Shown one piece after another: positions 27,560-38,711 of a stretch of 64,000 bases of DNA. The translations under genes and the position numbers were made by a program. Source of the DNA: Tetrahymena elliotti 4EA (lineage: Eukaryota > Ciliophora > Oligohymenophorea > Hymenostomatida > Tetrahymenidae). The notes under the pieces are model-generated. The model made no database searches. It saw only the letters and a list, made by a program, of their open reading frames with translations, and was not told the DNA's origin. Position 1 is the first letter of the stretch, and each line of letters starts with the position of its first letter. The stretch is taken from positions 304,760 to 368,759 of the forward strand of contig JH720350.1 of the NCBI GenBank assembly GCA_000231825.2, given 5' to 3'.

Positions 27560-28990
27560 ATAGCTTAAGATATGTTAATTTTTTCATTTTTAAAAATTGC
27601 TTTCTTTCTTTATATAAGGCATCTTAACTAATATAGTTATCACTTTTAATAGATAAAAATATTTTGTAAGATATTATATTTAACTTAAATAAAGTTTTAC
27701 TATTATTCAAGGGATACACATTAAAGATTTTTACATTATCTAATCCCATAGCATAATTTATCTACTCCTTGATCTTATATTTTGTTGTGCCTAATTATTT
27801 ATTAGTTTGATAAATAAATAATATAATTTACTTACATAATTTTAATTTTCAAGAGAGTTAAACACTTCAAATAAGAAATAAATTAGCCAAGTTTAATTGC
27901 TCCCTGAAATCCTATCTTATTATTACTTATAATGAGCTAGTAAAATAGATATCATTAAGTTAAATTTGAGATTTATTACCATATTTCTAAAATTAAACAC
28001 TTTATTTTATAACATTTTGAAATTTGAGCAGATAGGTAGCCTAAACCTTCATCAGCTATATTATTTTGGCTTTTAATATCATATAAAATTATTAAATTGC
28101 CTTAGAATAATAATTTACTAAAATATCAATGTTAAATATTCTATATTTTGGCTAAGTTCCAGTGCTTAAATACTCTCTGGTTTGATGCTATTACTCCTTT
28201 TTTAATATTTTAAAATCAAAAACTACATTTTTAATAAATAATACCATGATTTAAGTGTTAAATTGTTTAATTTTTAACATTCTAATATTGATTTAGATAT
28301 TCTTTATACCGTTTCAACATTAATTTCATTTCCCCTTTTAATTTTCAAAAATGTTTTGAAGTAAAAATAAGAATAAATTTTTAATACAATAAATCTAAAG
28401 AAAAATTTTGTAGATTTTTGCAATCACTTAAAAGAAATCCTTAAAACTTTTAATCGATGCAAGTAATTTCATTCTAACTATTTTAATTATTGATATAAAT
28501 AAGTAAAACAAATAGTTCTCTTGTTTAGAAATATTTTATACTTCAAACTTATTTTTAATGTATTTAAAAATTGGCAAGATGAAACACCTTCACCTAATTT
28601 AGAAGCACCTAGCTATCCTATATCATTTCCACTATTTTTATTTTTAAATGTTAGCTTATCTTTTTTCTAATTAAATTCAGCTTTAGCATGAAAAATTTTT
28701 TATTTACTTTAAGTATATTTCTAAAGATTATAGATAGAGACATTTTGATAGCCCTTAGCCCAAACTTTAAGCCCCTACTGATCCTATTTTGTGATCACTT
28801 TAATTAAATATTAATATATTTTCATTAAAAATTAGTTTTTTACTGCAAATTTAAAACTAAATAGCTCAAATTTTAACACTTTGAGATCTTTTATGCAATT
28901 TTTGCAGCTCCTTCATCTCCTATTTTTTTGTATCTATTTAATATAAGTTTTTTATTTTAATTAAGCCATATTTTAAAAGGCTTTATAATT
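27560..28990 (-). pseudogene. Leucine-rich-repeat (RanGAP-like) locus, fragmented
   Basis: The minus strand shows successive LRR units in short open segments: IGDEGAAKIAQKISKCQNLS (about 28920-28850), NSGNDIGQLGASKLGEGVSS followed by CQFLNTL (about 28640-28560), a piece with LLSDCKNLQNFSLDL (about 28435), NNIADEGLGYLSAQISKC (about 28060-28010), NNKIGFQGAIKLGQFISYLK (about 27920-27860) and NKIQDQGVDKLCYGIRQC (about 27785-27725). Spacing and motif (N-x-I-x-D-x-G...L...I..C.NL...L) are those of the ribonuclease-inhibitor type LRR common in Tetrahymena. Some gaps look like introns (for example GTAAGTAAATTA...AATTAG), but several units sit in mutually incompatible frames with TGA between them and no clear start or end. 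It is either a gene with many introns or a decaying copy. Confidence 0.5.
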
Positions 28991-29731
28991 TTAATTTCAT
29001 AAAAATTGGAATAATATAAATTTAAAAATATCTGACTTAAGATCGAAAGTTAGAAATGACTCTTTGATATAATTTAGTTAGTTAAGCTTTTATATAAAAA
29101 TAAAAAATTTTAGACAATACTAAATAATAAAAATCTAATAACTTCTTGTAAATCAATTATCTTCATTTTTTTAAATACTATTTTTTTATTCAAAATTAAT
29201 TTTAATCAAAGAAAAAGATAAAATTTAAAAAATTATAGAATTATTTATGTTTTAAATTATTAAATTTTCTTTTTTTAAAACATCAGCTTTCATTATCAAA
29301 ATTATTATTTTAACTTCAATTTTTTTTTTCCAGACATGAAAACTCAATAAAATAGTTTAATTTTAAATTCAAATAAATGAAATTTTTTAAGATACCACAA
29401 AGGTCGTCAAACTAAATTCTAAAACTACATATTTTTAAATAAATTTGCTGAATTTGAATAAATTAAATTTAAAAAAACAAAAAATATTGAAAAATTATTA
29501 AATAAGTAATTCTATTTTCCAATAAAAAATATTTTGTCTGATGGAAACAATAACTTTAATTTATCTATATGTTAATATATTGTTGTTGTTAAAAATATGG
29601 TTTGTATCTGATTATAAATAAAGTTAAGCTTTTATCGTAAATAAAAATTTTATATCAGATATTTGAGATACACATAATTTTTATAATTACGAAAGATACT
29701 TTTTTAGAAATTATAAAAGTAAGAAGAAGAT
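28991..29731. other. Intergenic, nothing recognised
   Basis: A/T-rich spacer between the divergent LRR locus and the rhodanese gene; presumed promoter region for the latter. Confidence 0.45.
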
Positions 29732-31186
29732 ATGAATCCTACTGCAACCATTTTATTAGAAGATAATTTATTTATTTAATAGTTTTAATTCTCTAATCTA
29801 TCTCAGCTTTCTTATTATGTAGAAAGTGAGGGAAAAGCAGCAGTCATCAATCCTATTAGAGATGCTTCCTTTTACTCTTAATTAGCAACATCTAGAACTG
29901 CTTCTATAAAATTTGTTTTATTGACTGAAATTCCATGTGATTATGTTTCAGGACATCTATCCCTTTAAAAATTATTTTAAGCACCTATTTATGTAGGCCC
30001 ACAATCTAATTCTAAATTCCATTGTCATACTTTAAAAGAAGATGAAGCCATTTTACTAGGTGAATATCAATTGAAATAACTTTACACTCCAGGCCATGCT
30101 ATCGAATCAAGCTGCTTTTTACTTTAAAATGTTAGTTAGAACTCTAAAAATGTAGCAATTTTCACAGGAAATACTTTATTATTAGGAGATGCTTGCGGAA
30201 TAAATACAACTTAAGCTAAAACAGTAGAAGATTAAACATATTTAGCTTCTCTATTATATGACTCATTAAAAAACAAAATACTTACCCTTGAAGATAATGT
30301 TTTAATATTTCCTGGCCATACATCTGGATTTAGATTAGCTCCAACAGCTCAAAATGGATTGCAAGATACTTTAAAAAATCAGAAATAAGTAAATAAATCT
30401 TTGTAAGATACAACAAGAGAATAGTTCATTTAGCATGTTTTAAAAATATCTACTGAAGCACCACCTAAAAATTATTATTTTATAAGTGAGATAAACAGAT
30501 AATTAAATCAAGCTGAAGAACTTGAAAGTAAATTGTAATAAGCAAGAAAGCTTCTCAGTATGGAAGAATTTTTAAAATTATAATAAGAAGGGTCAATCAT
30601 ATTAGACTGTAGACCATATGCAGATTTTTTGAATGGATTTATAGAAAAGTCTGTCAATATGACTTTATCTACAAAAATAGAGCTTTGGATATCTATGATC
30701 TTTTCTTGCAAAAGCAATAGCTTTTTAATCATTTGCTAAACAGGTAAAGAAGAAGAAACCTTTGCAAGACTAGCAAGAATTGGGTTAGATTTTACAATAA
30801 AAGGAACTCTATAAGGAGGTATAGATTCCTTTGTTTAGAGTGGTAAAGCTCTTTAAAAAATTCCAAACGTAGATGCTGCCACTTTTAAAAATGAAATTTA
30901 TTAGTAATAAGCACCTTATTCTATGGATGTAAGAGATGAATAAGACTTTACTGGAGGACATCTATAAAATTCTTTAAATGTACCCATATATTAAATGTCA
31001 GAGGCTTTTTCCTCTAATGTTGATCATTTTCCTAAGGATTAACCTGTTTATGTTTTCTGTAATGGTGGAGGCAGAGCTCCTATAGGCTGTTCTCTTTTAA
31101 AAGCCAATGGATATTAAAATGTGGTACATGTGGTTGGAGGTATGTCAAAACTTAAAGAAAATGGAATTTAACTTATCAAATAATGA
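29732..31186 (+). CDS. Persulfide-dioxygenase-like (metallo-beta-lactamase fold) protein with two rhodanese domains; metal site degenerate
   Basis: A single uninterrupted exon of 484 codons. Residues 1 to about 230 follow the ETHE1/blh-type MBL fold: SYYVESEGKAAVINP, YVSGHLSLQKLF, LYTPGHAIESSCFLL, IFTGNTLLLGDACG and VLIFPGHTSG. Active members oxidise glutathione persulfide with one iron bound by a H-x-H-x-D-H type site. Here the expected THFHAD is TEIPCD (residues 65-70), so both His are gone while the Asp stays, and the GDT aspartate is Asn147 (TGNT). His122 of TPGH remains. Two rhodanese domains follow: one around DCRPYADFLNGFIE with Cys in IICQTGKEEE, and one from YSMDVRDEQDFTGGHLQNSL with the loop FCNGGGRAP. 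Both keep the catalytic Cys for sulfur transfer. The gene is probably a sulfurtransferase with a non-catalytic MBL half. Confidence 0.88.
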
Positions 31187-31794
31187 CTTAAATAAATTTT
31201 ATCTTTAAAAAGTAAAAAATATCTACATTTTTGTAAAACATTCATTTATTTTTTGAGAAGCTTAAAAAAATATTTATAGAATCAATAAAATCTGAAGATA
31301 AAAAAGATTCATGTAATAAACAATAATCTTCAACAAATAAAAATTATAAAAGAGTTGTAAAAAAAAATGCGATTAGCACTTATATAACTTCCTTTTGAAA
31401 AATAAGTATTTAAGAAATAGGATTTGATATGTTTTAAAGAAATAATACTATTATGCCATCAAAGTTTTGTTAATTATTCAAAATATTTTTTTCATATTTT
31501 TTTCTTTTATCCATACGATTTCAGTTCTAGTAATCTAGTAATCTCAAATTACAAATACTTTTTACCATATGTCATAAAACCTTCCTCGTTAATTTTATAG
31601 TGCTAATTGATTATTCAAAACAAAATTTCCCACATTTCCTATTTTTGGTTGTTTCTTAACAACGGATAAAGATTTTATTTAAAATATTGTTTTTTAGAGA
31701 AAATTCAAGTTATTTGAAATTAAATATTTTTTTCAGGACCAATGATATTTTTGTCACAAATGTTCCAGTTTTTACAATAGCTTTATCCTTATTT
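31187..31794. other. Intergenic, nothing recognised
   Basis: A/T-rich spacer. It may contain the lost C-terminal half of the decayed PARP-finger copy next to it, but no homology is visible by eye. Confidence 0.4.
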
Positions 31795-32050
31795 GAAGCA
31801 CTTAATAGTGATTTTGATACTTGATTAACTTATTTTTTTTTACTTCCTTGAGAAATGATCAATCACTTTAGCTTGTTCTTCTTTTTTCAAATCATTAAAA
31901 CCTTTAATTACAACTTGAAATATTTTTCCTTAAATAAAACAATCTAAATCTCTCCATTTATAATGTCATATGCTCCAACATAAAAATAGCTTCTTATCCA
32001 ACTCTAAATTCTTTTTTTCTATTTTTTGGGGAAGCAGGCCACAGTAGAGA
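31795..32050 (-). pseudogene. Decayed copy of the PARP-type zinc finger
   Basis: The minus strand reads EFRVGQEAIF, then changes frame, then reads WRDLDCFIQGKIFQ and GFNDLKKEEQAKVIDHF. These line up with ELRIGQETLF, WRHLDCFSLGRKYK and GYYDLKKEDKVRVIDYF of the intact gene at 33825-34814. A TGA falls between the halves in the second frame, and the first Cys pair region is also out of frame. No PADR1 part follows. It is best seen as a broken duplicate that keeps only the finger. Confidence 0.7.
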
Positions 32051-32358
32051 GTAATTCATTTTTGAATGAGATTTTTTGTTTCAATTATATTAGAGTTCTA
32101 ATTAATACTAGACTCTGTTCAAAATTTTATAATACCCCACTTTCCGACTCTTTTGTAAATTTAATATAAATAAAAATATTAAAATTGTTGGTTATAGTGA
32201 GGTAAAAATCATTTTAAATGGTTGAATCAATTATTGAAATTTAAATAAAATAGTTCTTAAAATTAATAAAAAATAAAATAATTTTTTAATGAAAGGCTTG
32301 AAAATATTTTAGACAAATAAAGATAACAAAATATATATATTTATAAATTATATTTAAT

Positions 32359-32812
32359 TCACACACAATATTCAAAAAATATCTCCTTTTTTTGCTTCCC
32401 AAGGTAATCTCTAAATTTCATTTTATAATATGTTTAATTACAAGTTTTTAATCCCTTTTGTTCAGACCAAAAGCCAGGACAGTAATAAAGACCAATACTA
32501 TTATCAAATTTTAATTTACCATTTTTACATTTATAGCATTCAGGAATCTAACCTAGTGTTTCACCATCGGCACATCTTATAATTAATTATTTTTTCTCTC
32601 TAGAGATAGGCTGTTTGTTTAATTTCAAATATTATTATAATTATTTATTTGTTTGCTATGAATAAAACTCAAGATTTTTAATGAAAATTTTTTATTACTA
32701 AGATGTATATCCATTTAGTTATAAATTATTATTTGAGTTATTATCATTAGAGGAAAGGGGATAAAATTTATTTTAAAAAGTCTCATAAGATCTATTAATT
32801 TCTCCAGTACTC
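32359..32812 (-). pseudogene. PADR1-domain copy lacking its PARP finger
   Basis: An open segment of about 150 codons ending at TGA 32359. It matches the C-terminal half of the intact gene at 33825: NGYTSQ... against NMGYTPDQ, KNLEFYS against ENLEFFE, and CADGETLGQIPECYKC against CADGKTLGQIPLCLEC. The zinc-binding pattern C-x2-C...YYCPG...C is complete, so the domain could fold. Upstream there is an AG (about 32813) but no start codon and no finger-coding exon within the next few hundred bases. It is either a truncated duplicate or the last exon of a gene whose first exon I cannot find. Confidence 0.65.
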
Positions 32813-33435
32813 CCTTTTTTTGTTTTAAATATATAGGATAACAAACATTTTATTTTTATTTTTAAATATCTTCAAAGTATGTTATTATTTAAGGGTTCAC
32901 TTTTTTTTGCTGTATTTTAAATATTAAAGAGTACCTAAAAATAAAAGTATTTTTTTTCAAAGAAGAAAACCATAATTTTCAAAAATGGAAGTGAGTTATT
33001 CTAATTTTATCTAATCATAACCAAAAATATTTTTAAGTTTACAAATGATTATTTTTTTAAGTTTTAGAATTTAAAAAAAATGTCAATTATTAAAAGATAA
33101 ACAACAGTAACTCTTTTAAAATGTTTGATTCATTTCTGTGAAAAAAAAAATCATCTAAAAAAAAGATAAAAATTTGGATCCTTAAAAAATAATTCATATA
33201 AAAACTCATAAATTTTTTTGATGCAACCTTGTGATTGTATAAATTAATGCTTGTAGATTATGTAGCTTTAACTAAGTAAAATTCAATCAAAGTTATTTGT
33301 AATTAATTAGTGAAAATAAGATTAGACAATTTAATATAATATATAATATTAAATATTTTTAATCGATTGGGCATTTAATTAATTGCTTAGGAGATAATAA
33401 ATTTTTTAATACTATTTAGATAAATAGCATAAAGA

Positions 33436-33820
33436 ATGATCAAGGATAACTCATTTACTGATTAACTTGCTCTTATTGATTTTGAAAAATAAATTTAAAT
33501 CAATGGCAGCTAATCATATGATAACAAGAAACATATTTTCTAAACTTTAGAAATAAAATTGAGTTTTTCTATTTTTTTATTTTTGATAATTTCTATAAAA
33601 TGTTATTAAACTATTTCATTTAAAAGTATTTTTTTTAGTTAAGATATTTAATATAATCAAAATTTTAATAAACTACATAAGATGATGATGATATATCACT
33701 TAAAGAAATAATAGACACTCAAATTCAAAACAAATTAAAAGATTTAACTATTTTTTCAACTAATTTTATTTAATTTTTCTACTCTAAATATGAACTTGAT
33801 AATATAAAACTTTTAAAAGT
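33436..33820 (+). CDS. Small unknown gene, 3' end unresolved
   Basis: ATG at 33436 opens MIKDNSFTDQLALIDFEKQI, followed by an AT intron (about 33564-33650) and an exon reading TTQDDDDISLKEIIDTQIQN and on to FFYSKYELDNIKLLKVNSN. The composition (acidic, amphipathic helix) looks coding, unlike the neighbouring spacer. The frame then runs without a TGA into the 3' end of the convergent PARP-finger gene, where it is only antisense, so the true stop or a further splice is not visible. No family recognised. It may be a small helical adaptor. Confidence 0.35.
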
Positions 33821-33824
33821 AAAC

Positions 33825-34814
33825 TCAAATTATATCATCGATCCAGGGTTTTCTTTCAATCTACTCTAGTGTAAATTTTTTGCCACAGTTTTAAAAAACA
33901 TCATCATCCATATAACCTGGGCATTTGTAAATTCCAGTTTAGATATCAAATCTTAATTTTCCTCCACCACATTCAAGGCACAAAGGTATTTAACCTAGAG
34001 TTTTGCCATCTGCACATTTCAAAACTAACTCATTTTTAGTACCAGTTTTAGGTTAGTTATTAACCCCTAATAAAGATTTGAGATAATCAGCAGTCTTTTT
34101 TTCAAAAAATTCAAGATTTTCCTTAAATTTGATCAATTAATCAGGAGTATAACCCATATTTAATTCAGATTTGCCCTTATTTTTTCCTTTTACTTTTTTT
34201 TTTACTACCTCTTTTTTCTTTTTATTTAAGATAATTTTTTATCTTTCATAATCACTATCACTTCCGGAATTATCAGTTTCTGAATCATCCCCTAAATCAT
34301 CTTCAGTATCTGAATCAAGATCTTCTTCTTCAGATGAAGAGGAGGAAGAAGAATATCTAGGTTTCCTTTTTTTTTATCTAGTTTAAGTAGTTTTCTTTTT
34401 TCCTTTCTATTATTTTTGTTCATTCTATTTTTTCTACTCAGCAGCATCTTAATCATAATCTTTATCATCACTATCATCATCTTATTTCTTTTTTTTCTCA
34501 GAATCTGTGATAGCAGAAATCAATTTATCAACTACAGATTTTTTCTAACCACCACCTTCAAAATAATCAATAACCCTAACTTTATCTTCTTTTTTTAAGT
34601 CATAATAACCTTCAATTTCTTTTGGATCAATATCCTTATATTTTCTTCCTAAACTGAAACAATCCAAATGTCTCCATACAGTTGTTGTATGCTCTCCTTA
34701 AAAAAGAGTCTCTTATCCTATTCTAAGTTCATTTTTTTGTATTTTTAATTTGCACCCTTTGCATCCTGCTCTATTTGTGGTTGCATAGTCAAATCTTAAA
34801 TCTTTTCCACCCAT
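33825..34814 (-). CDS. PARP-type zinc finger plus PADR1 zinc-binding protein
   Basis: A single exon of 329 residues, ATG at 34814, TGA at 33825. Residues 1-85 form a PARP-type zinc finger: MGGKDLRFDYATTNRAGCKG..., with C-x2-C (GCKGC), then WRHLDC supplying His and Cys; this fold binds DNA nicks and breaks in PARP1 and DNA ligase III. A Lys-rich and Ser/Glu/Asp-rich linker follows, with a poly-Ser run. The C-terminal part is a PADR1 zinc ribbon: NMGYTPDQLIKFKENLEFFE, LKCADGKTLGQIPLCLEC, GGGKLRFDIQTGIYKCPGYM and NCGKKF. There is no WGR or catalytic ADP-ribosyl transferase domain, so it cannot make poly(ADP-ribose). It is probably a nuclear DNA-damage or chromatin adaptor. Two damaged copies lie downstream on the same strand. 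Confidence 0.87.
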
Positions 34815-36218
34815 TTTATTTATAAATTGAAAAGTTAAATGATAAAGATTATTTCTAAATAAACTAAATCAAGAAGATAAAAAGAGCGGTCTAATTCAAA
34901 TTAATTCGAAATTTCACACTAAATCTTTTTTACAAAAATTTTCTAGTTCAAACTAAATAGAGAGTGGTTAAAATTTTGAAATAAAAGTTACTCCTTAATT
35001 AAAGAAAGCTTCATGTATCAAAAACTCAATGATTAAAAATTATCCTTTAATTTTTAATTACTTTCAGAAATATCAACATAAAATATTATTTTTAAAACAA
35101 ATTATTTCAATATTCAAACAAATAATTGAAAAAAACAAAAAAAAATGAAGAAAATTACTAGATTAATTAAATTAATGAAATGCAGCAATTAATTTGACGA
35201 AATTCATAAAACCAAATCTAAAATAAGATTAGCCTATTGAAAATTAAAAAATTTTAGATGTTACATAACAAAATCACAAAAATTAAAGACTGGCTTACAA
35301 AAGAATGTCTCTAATTTTCTATTTGGATTGGTATTTTCAAAGATTCTTTAGATTAATAATTATGAAAAATTGAAGATTTATTTAATTTAGGGTTATGTAT
35401 GCAATACATTTATCATTAGTAAAAAGTAAAATTTTTCATTGAACTAAAAAAATTACACATCTAAATACATCTAGTCCCTAAACTATTGACCAAGTGTTAT
35501 TGTAATCTTACAAATGGAATATTTTTAATTTTTTGAGAAATAGCATCAATGACAGCATAAATTATTTAGGTAAATTCCTATTTTAAGAAAATAATAAAGA
35601 AAAATGTGTTTTTTTTTTTTTTTTGAAAAGAGATAAGAAATACAACACAAATAATTAAAAGTTGATTTGAAATTAGGCAAAAGTCAATGAAAAATTACAT
35701 CATTTATAAACACTATTGATTGAATTCTTATAACATAAGTAAGAAAAAAGATGATTTGAAATTTTTTTACAGCCACTGGAAATTTGAATAGAAATTTGTA
35801 TAGATAATTAAAAAATAAATCTTTGGCTGAATGTGAACAAAATAAATGAATGAATGTTAATGAAGGGATATTAAATTATTAATTGATGAAAATTACACAA
35901 TAACCAAAATATTAGATTATTCCTATTTTAAATAATATCAAAACTGGCTTGTATTATTTATTTGTCTGTCGGTCTGCTAGCTTGTATTTGAAAGAAAGTT
36001 TGTCTGCCTTAGAAATAAATATCTAATAATAAATAGATCAAATCATGAATAATTGAATTTTTTTTGTTTTAGAAATCAAATAACAAATTCTGCAATTTAT
36101 TTAATCAAAAAAAATCCCTAAAATAAGATAAAATATTACAAAGTATTAAAGGAAGCGTTAATAGTCGTCTTAATAATAATAATAATAATAAAAGAATATA
36201 ACATTTAAGGAAGGTATT
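34815..36218. other. Intergenic, about 1.4 kb
   Basis: A/T-rich spacer between divergent genes. It has a T16-like run near 35610 and an AAT trinucleotide run (ataataataata) at about 36174-36191 just before the Rab start. No gene seen. Confidence 0.5.
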
Positions 36219-37116
36219 ATGATGAACAATTCAACAAAGGAAAGTACAGTAAAAGATACAATCTTTACATGGACTAATGATAATAAATATAAGATCGTCT
36301 TAGTAGGTGATTCAGGTGTTGGTAAAACTAGTATCTTTTGGATGTATATAGAAGAATTCTTTCCAGATGATGTTTCCGAGTTAAAGGTAATTAAATTACT
36401 ACTTTGTTTTTTGCTTCTTTCTTTAGGATTTACAAATATAAGTATGGAATAGAATGAAATACTTAAGCAACAATATATTAAATATACTTTAAAAATAGAT
36501 TTTGACTTTATTTATTTTAATGCAAATAGGTTACTATGGTTGACTTTAAAATTAAAAATATAGTCATTGATAATGAACTGATTAAATTGTATATATGGGA
36601 TACAGCAGGGCAAGAAAGATATCGTGCACTAGTTAGTAATTATTTTAAGGGCACACATGGAATAATTCTCATTTTCGATATATGCAACTAAAATTCTTTT
36701 GAATCTATTAAAAATTCTTGGATAAATCTTTGTAAAGAGAAATCTAATGATGCCCTTTTCATACTAGTAGGCAATAAGTCAGATTTGAAAGAGAAGAGAT
36801 AGGTATAAGCAGATAAAATTGAAGCATTTGCATAGTAAAATAACTTACCTTACTTTGAGGTAAGTGCTTTCGATGGAACTAATATAATAGAAGCTTTTGA
36901 TAAAATGGCAAATGACATTAAAAATAAATTTTTCCCAAAAGCTTAAAAGCCAAAAGATACCGATTTAACAAGCGGATCAGTATAAGAAGAATAAATCTAA
37001 AAGGAAGAAGTTAAATAAGCTGCAAAAACTCCTCATCGTTAAAGTGTCACTTTGAGAAATCCATCTACTAATAATCTCAAAAAGGCTACTACTGAGAAAC
37101 AAAAGCCTTGTTGCTG
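36219..37116 (+). CDS. Rab-family small GTPase, reading frame slips just before the Cys-Cys end
   Basis: A vesicle-traffic switch. Two exons, 36219-36386 and 36530 onward, join in phase 0. All nucleotide-binding motifs are present: GDSGVGKTS (P-loop, residues 30-38), VTMVDFKIK (effector Thr), WDTAGQERYRALVSNYFKG (switch II), VGNKSDL and FEVSAFDG. A flexible Ser/Gln/Lys tail follows. A C-terminal KPCC stop, the usual geranylgeranyl site of Rabs, is encoded at 37102-37116, but one base out of frame. The slip is at CTCAAAAGG (37076-37084); the in-frame continuation stays open for hundreds of bases of UTR-like sequence. Either the assembly lost one A there, or the membrane anchor is lost. I gave the CC stop as the end. 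The subfamily was not assigned. Confidence 0.85.
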
Positions 37117-38711
37117 ATTGTAATTTTAAGCTCCAATAAAATTATTAGCTCTCCAAAAAAGCTGCAAGAATGTATATAATTTTAACAACTAAAAAATTAT
37201 ATCAATTTATTCACCTCAGTAACTCATTCTACTTCAAATAGATCTATCTCAAGGTATACTTATCTTTCTATATCTTAGTCTAATACCTCAAACTATAGTG
37301 TTTGGCATATCCAAAGTTTTGATAAAATAAACCAGAAATAAGCTTTTTTATAAATGGTTTTATATAGTAAATGCGACAAAATTATAATTAAATTACTTTT
37401 CGTATCAAATAATAATTAGTATCATCAAATCATATAAAATATTCATAATTATTAGTAGATAGAAAAGCATACTTAATTAGTCTAAATATGAAGCTTAACA
37501 AAAATTAGTAACCAATCTCTATGCATAAAATTTAATAAATATTAATTAGATTCAAAATCTAATATTTTTTTATAAATATGTCCTTGAATAATAATATGGT
37601 GTAATTGACAAATGAGTGAGAAAAAAGTAGAATAAATGTAAATTATTAACAAAAATAAACAAATATTATAAAAATAAAAGAATAACTCCCTAAAATATTT
37701 ATTCACAAATTAAGAAAATCTTAAAATAATAAAAAAGATAGAATATTTATATATATATACAAATGAATTAAAAAGTTATAACATTTAATAAAGTGATAAT
37801 ATCAAACCTACAAACCACTACAGTTTTTTAAAAATGATTGAATAATTATATAATACTTTCTAAATAATAAATTATTTCATTTATCTTGTTAAAAATTTAT
37901 ATATTTAATAAATAAATTCCATTTCTAAAATAACATTTAACTTCTCCAACTGATTAACTAGTAAATCAAGAAGTATCTAGAATATTTTTCAAATACTTAA
38001 TCTAATTAAATTTACTTTTTGAAAAGATATTTATTAAGCACTAATTCAAATTCAGATAAAAATTCATTTATTCAATTTAAATTCATTAAATAAAAAATTA
38101 GTTAGTTTTCTTCTATTTAAATCATGTTTTTTATGACAGGTTTTAAATTAATTTCATGGATATATGGCATAATCCCAGGAATGAGGAAATGAGAGCTTGT
38201 TGTAATTTAAAAAAGAATATCAAGTTTTGTCTAGATTCTTTTTAAAGGAATAACTACTTTAAGTTTGTCCCTCTAATTTTTTAAATGCTTTCTCATTCAG
38301 ATTTGCATGAAATTTATTTATTTTTGTGTGCATATTCATTATTTTGATGTGTTTTATTTACTATCAAGAGACTAGTTAAGTAATTGTGAGTATGTGAGTT
38401 GAATAATTATGAAGGTGTGATTAAGGTAATTTTTAAGCGCATTCATACATAATGCAATACTATTTTCAAATCGAAAAAGAAGAGATAAGAAAAATGTACA
38501 TAAATATGAAGTGAATGTGAGATTCGGATATTTATTACATAAAATATTATAAAAATAAAATTAAGTATCTATTTGAGTAGAGTATCTCTCCTATATAAAG
38601 AAATACAAGAACTAATTATTAGTTGTATAGCAGTTTTTTTGATTAAAAAAAATAAGATAAGTACATATTAAATAAAGAAAGAAAAGTTAACAAATAATAA
38701 AGAAGATAAAA
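37117..38711. other. Intergenic, about 1.6 kb
   Basis: A/T-rich spacer between two plus-strand genes, presumed 3' flank of the Rab and promoter of the next gene. No coding segment or RNA recognised. Confidence 0.5.

Noticed and set aside
30508..30732. Minus-strand 74-codon frame inside the rhodanese gene
   Set aside because: Antisense of a clearly coding 484-codon exon; no motif of its own.
33890..34600. Plus-strand open frames opposite the PARP-finger gene
   Set aside because: They are antisense shadows of the Lys/Ser/Asp-rich linker; the minus strand carries the cysteine motifs and a clean start and stop.
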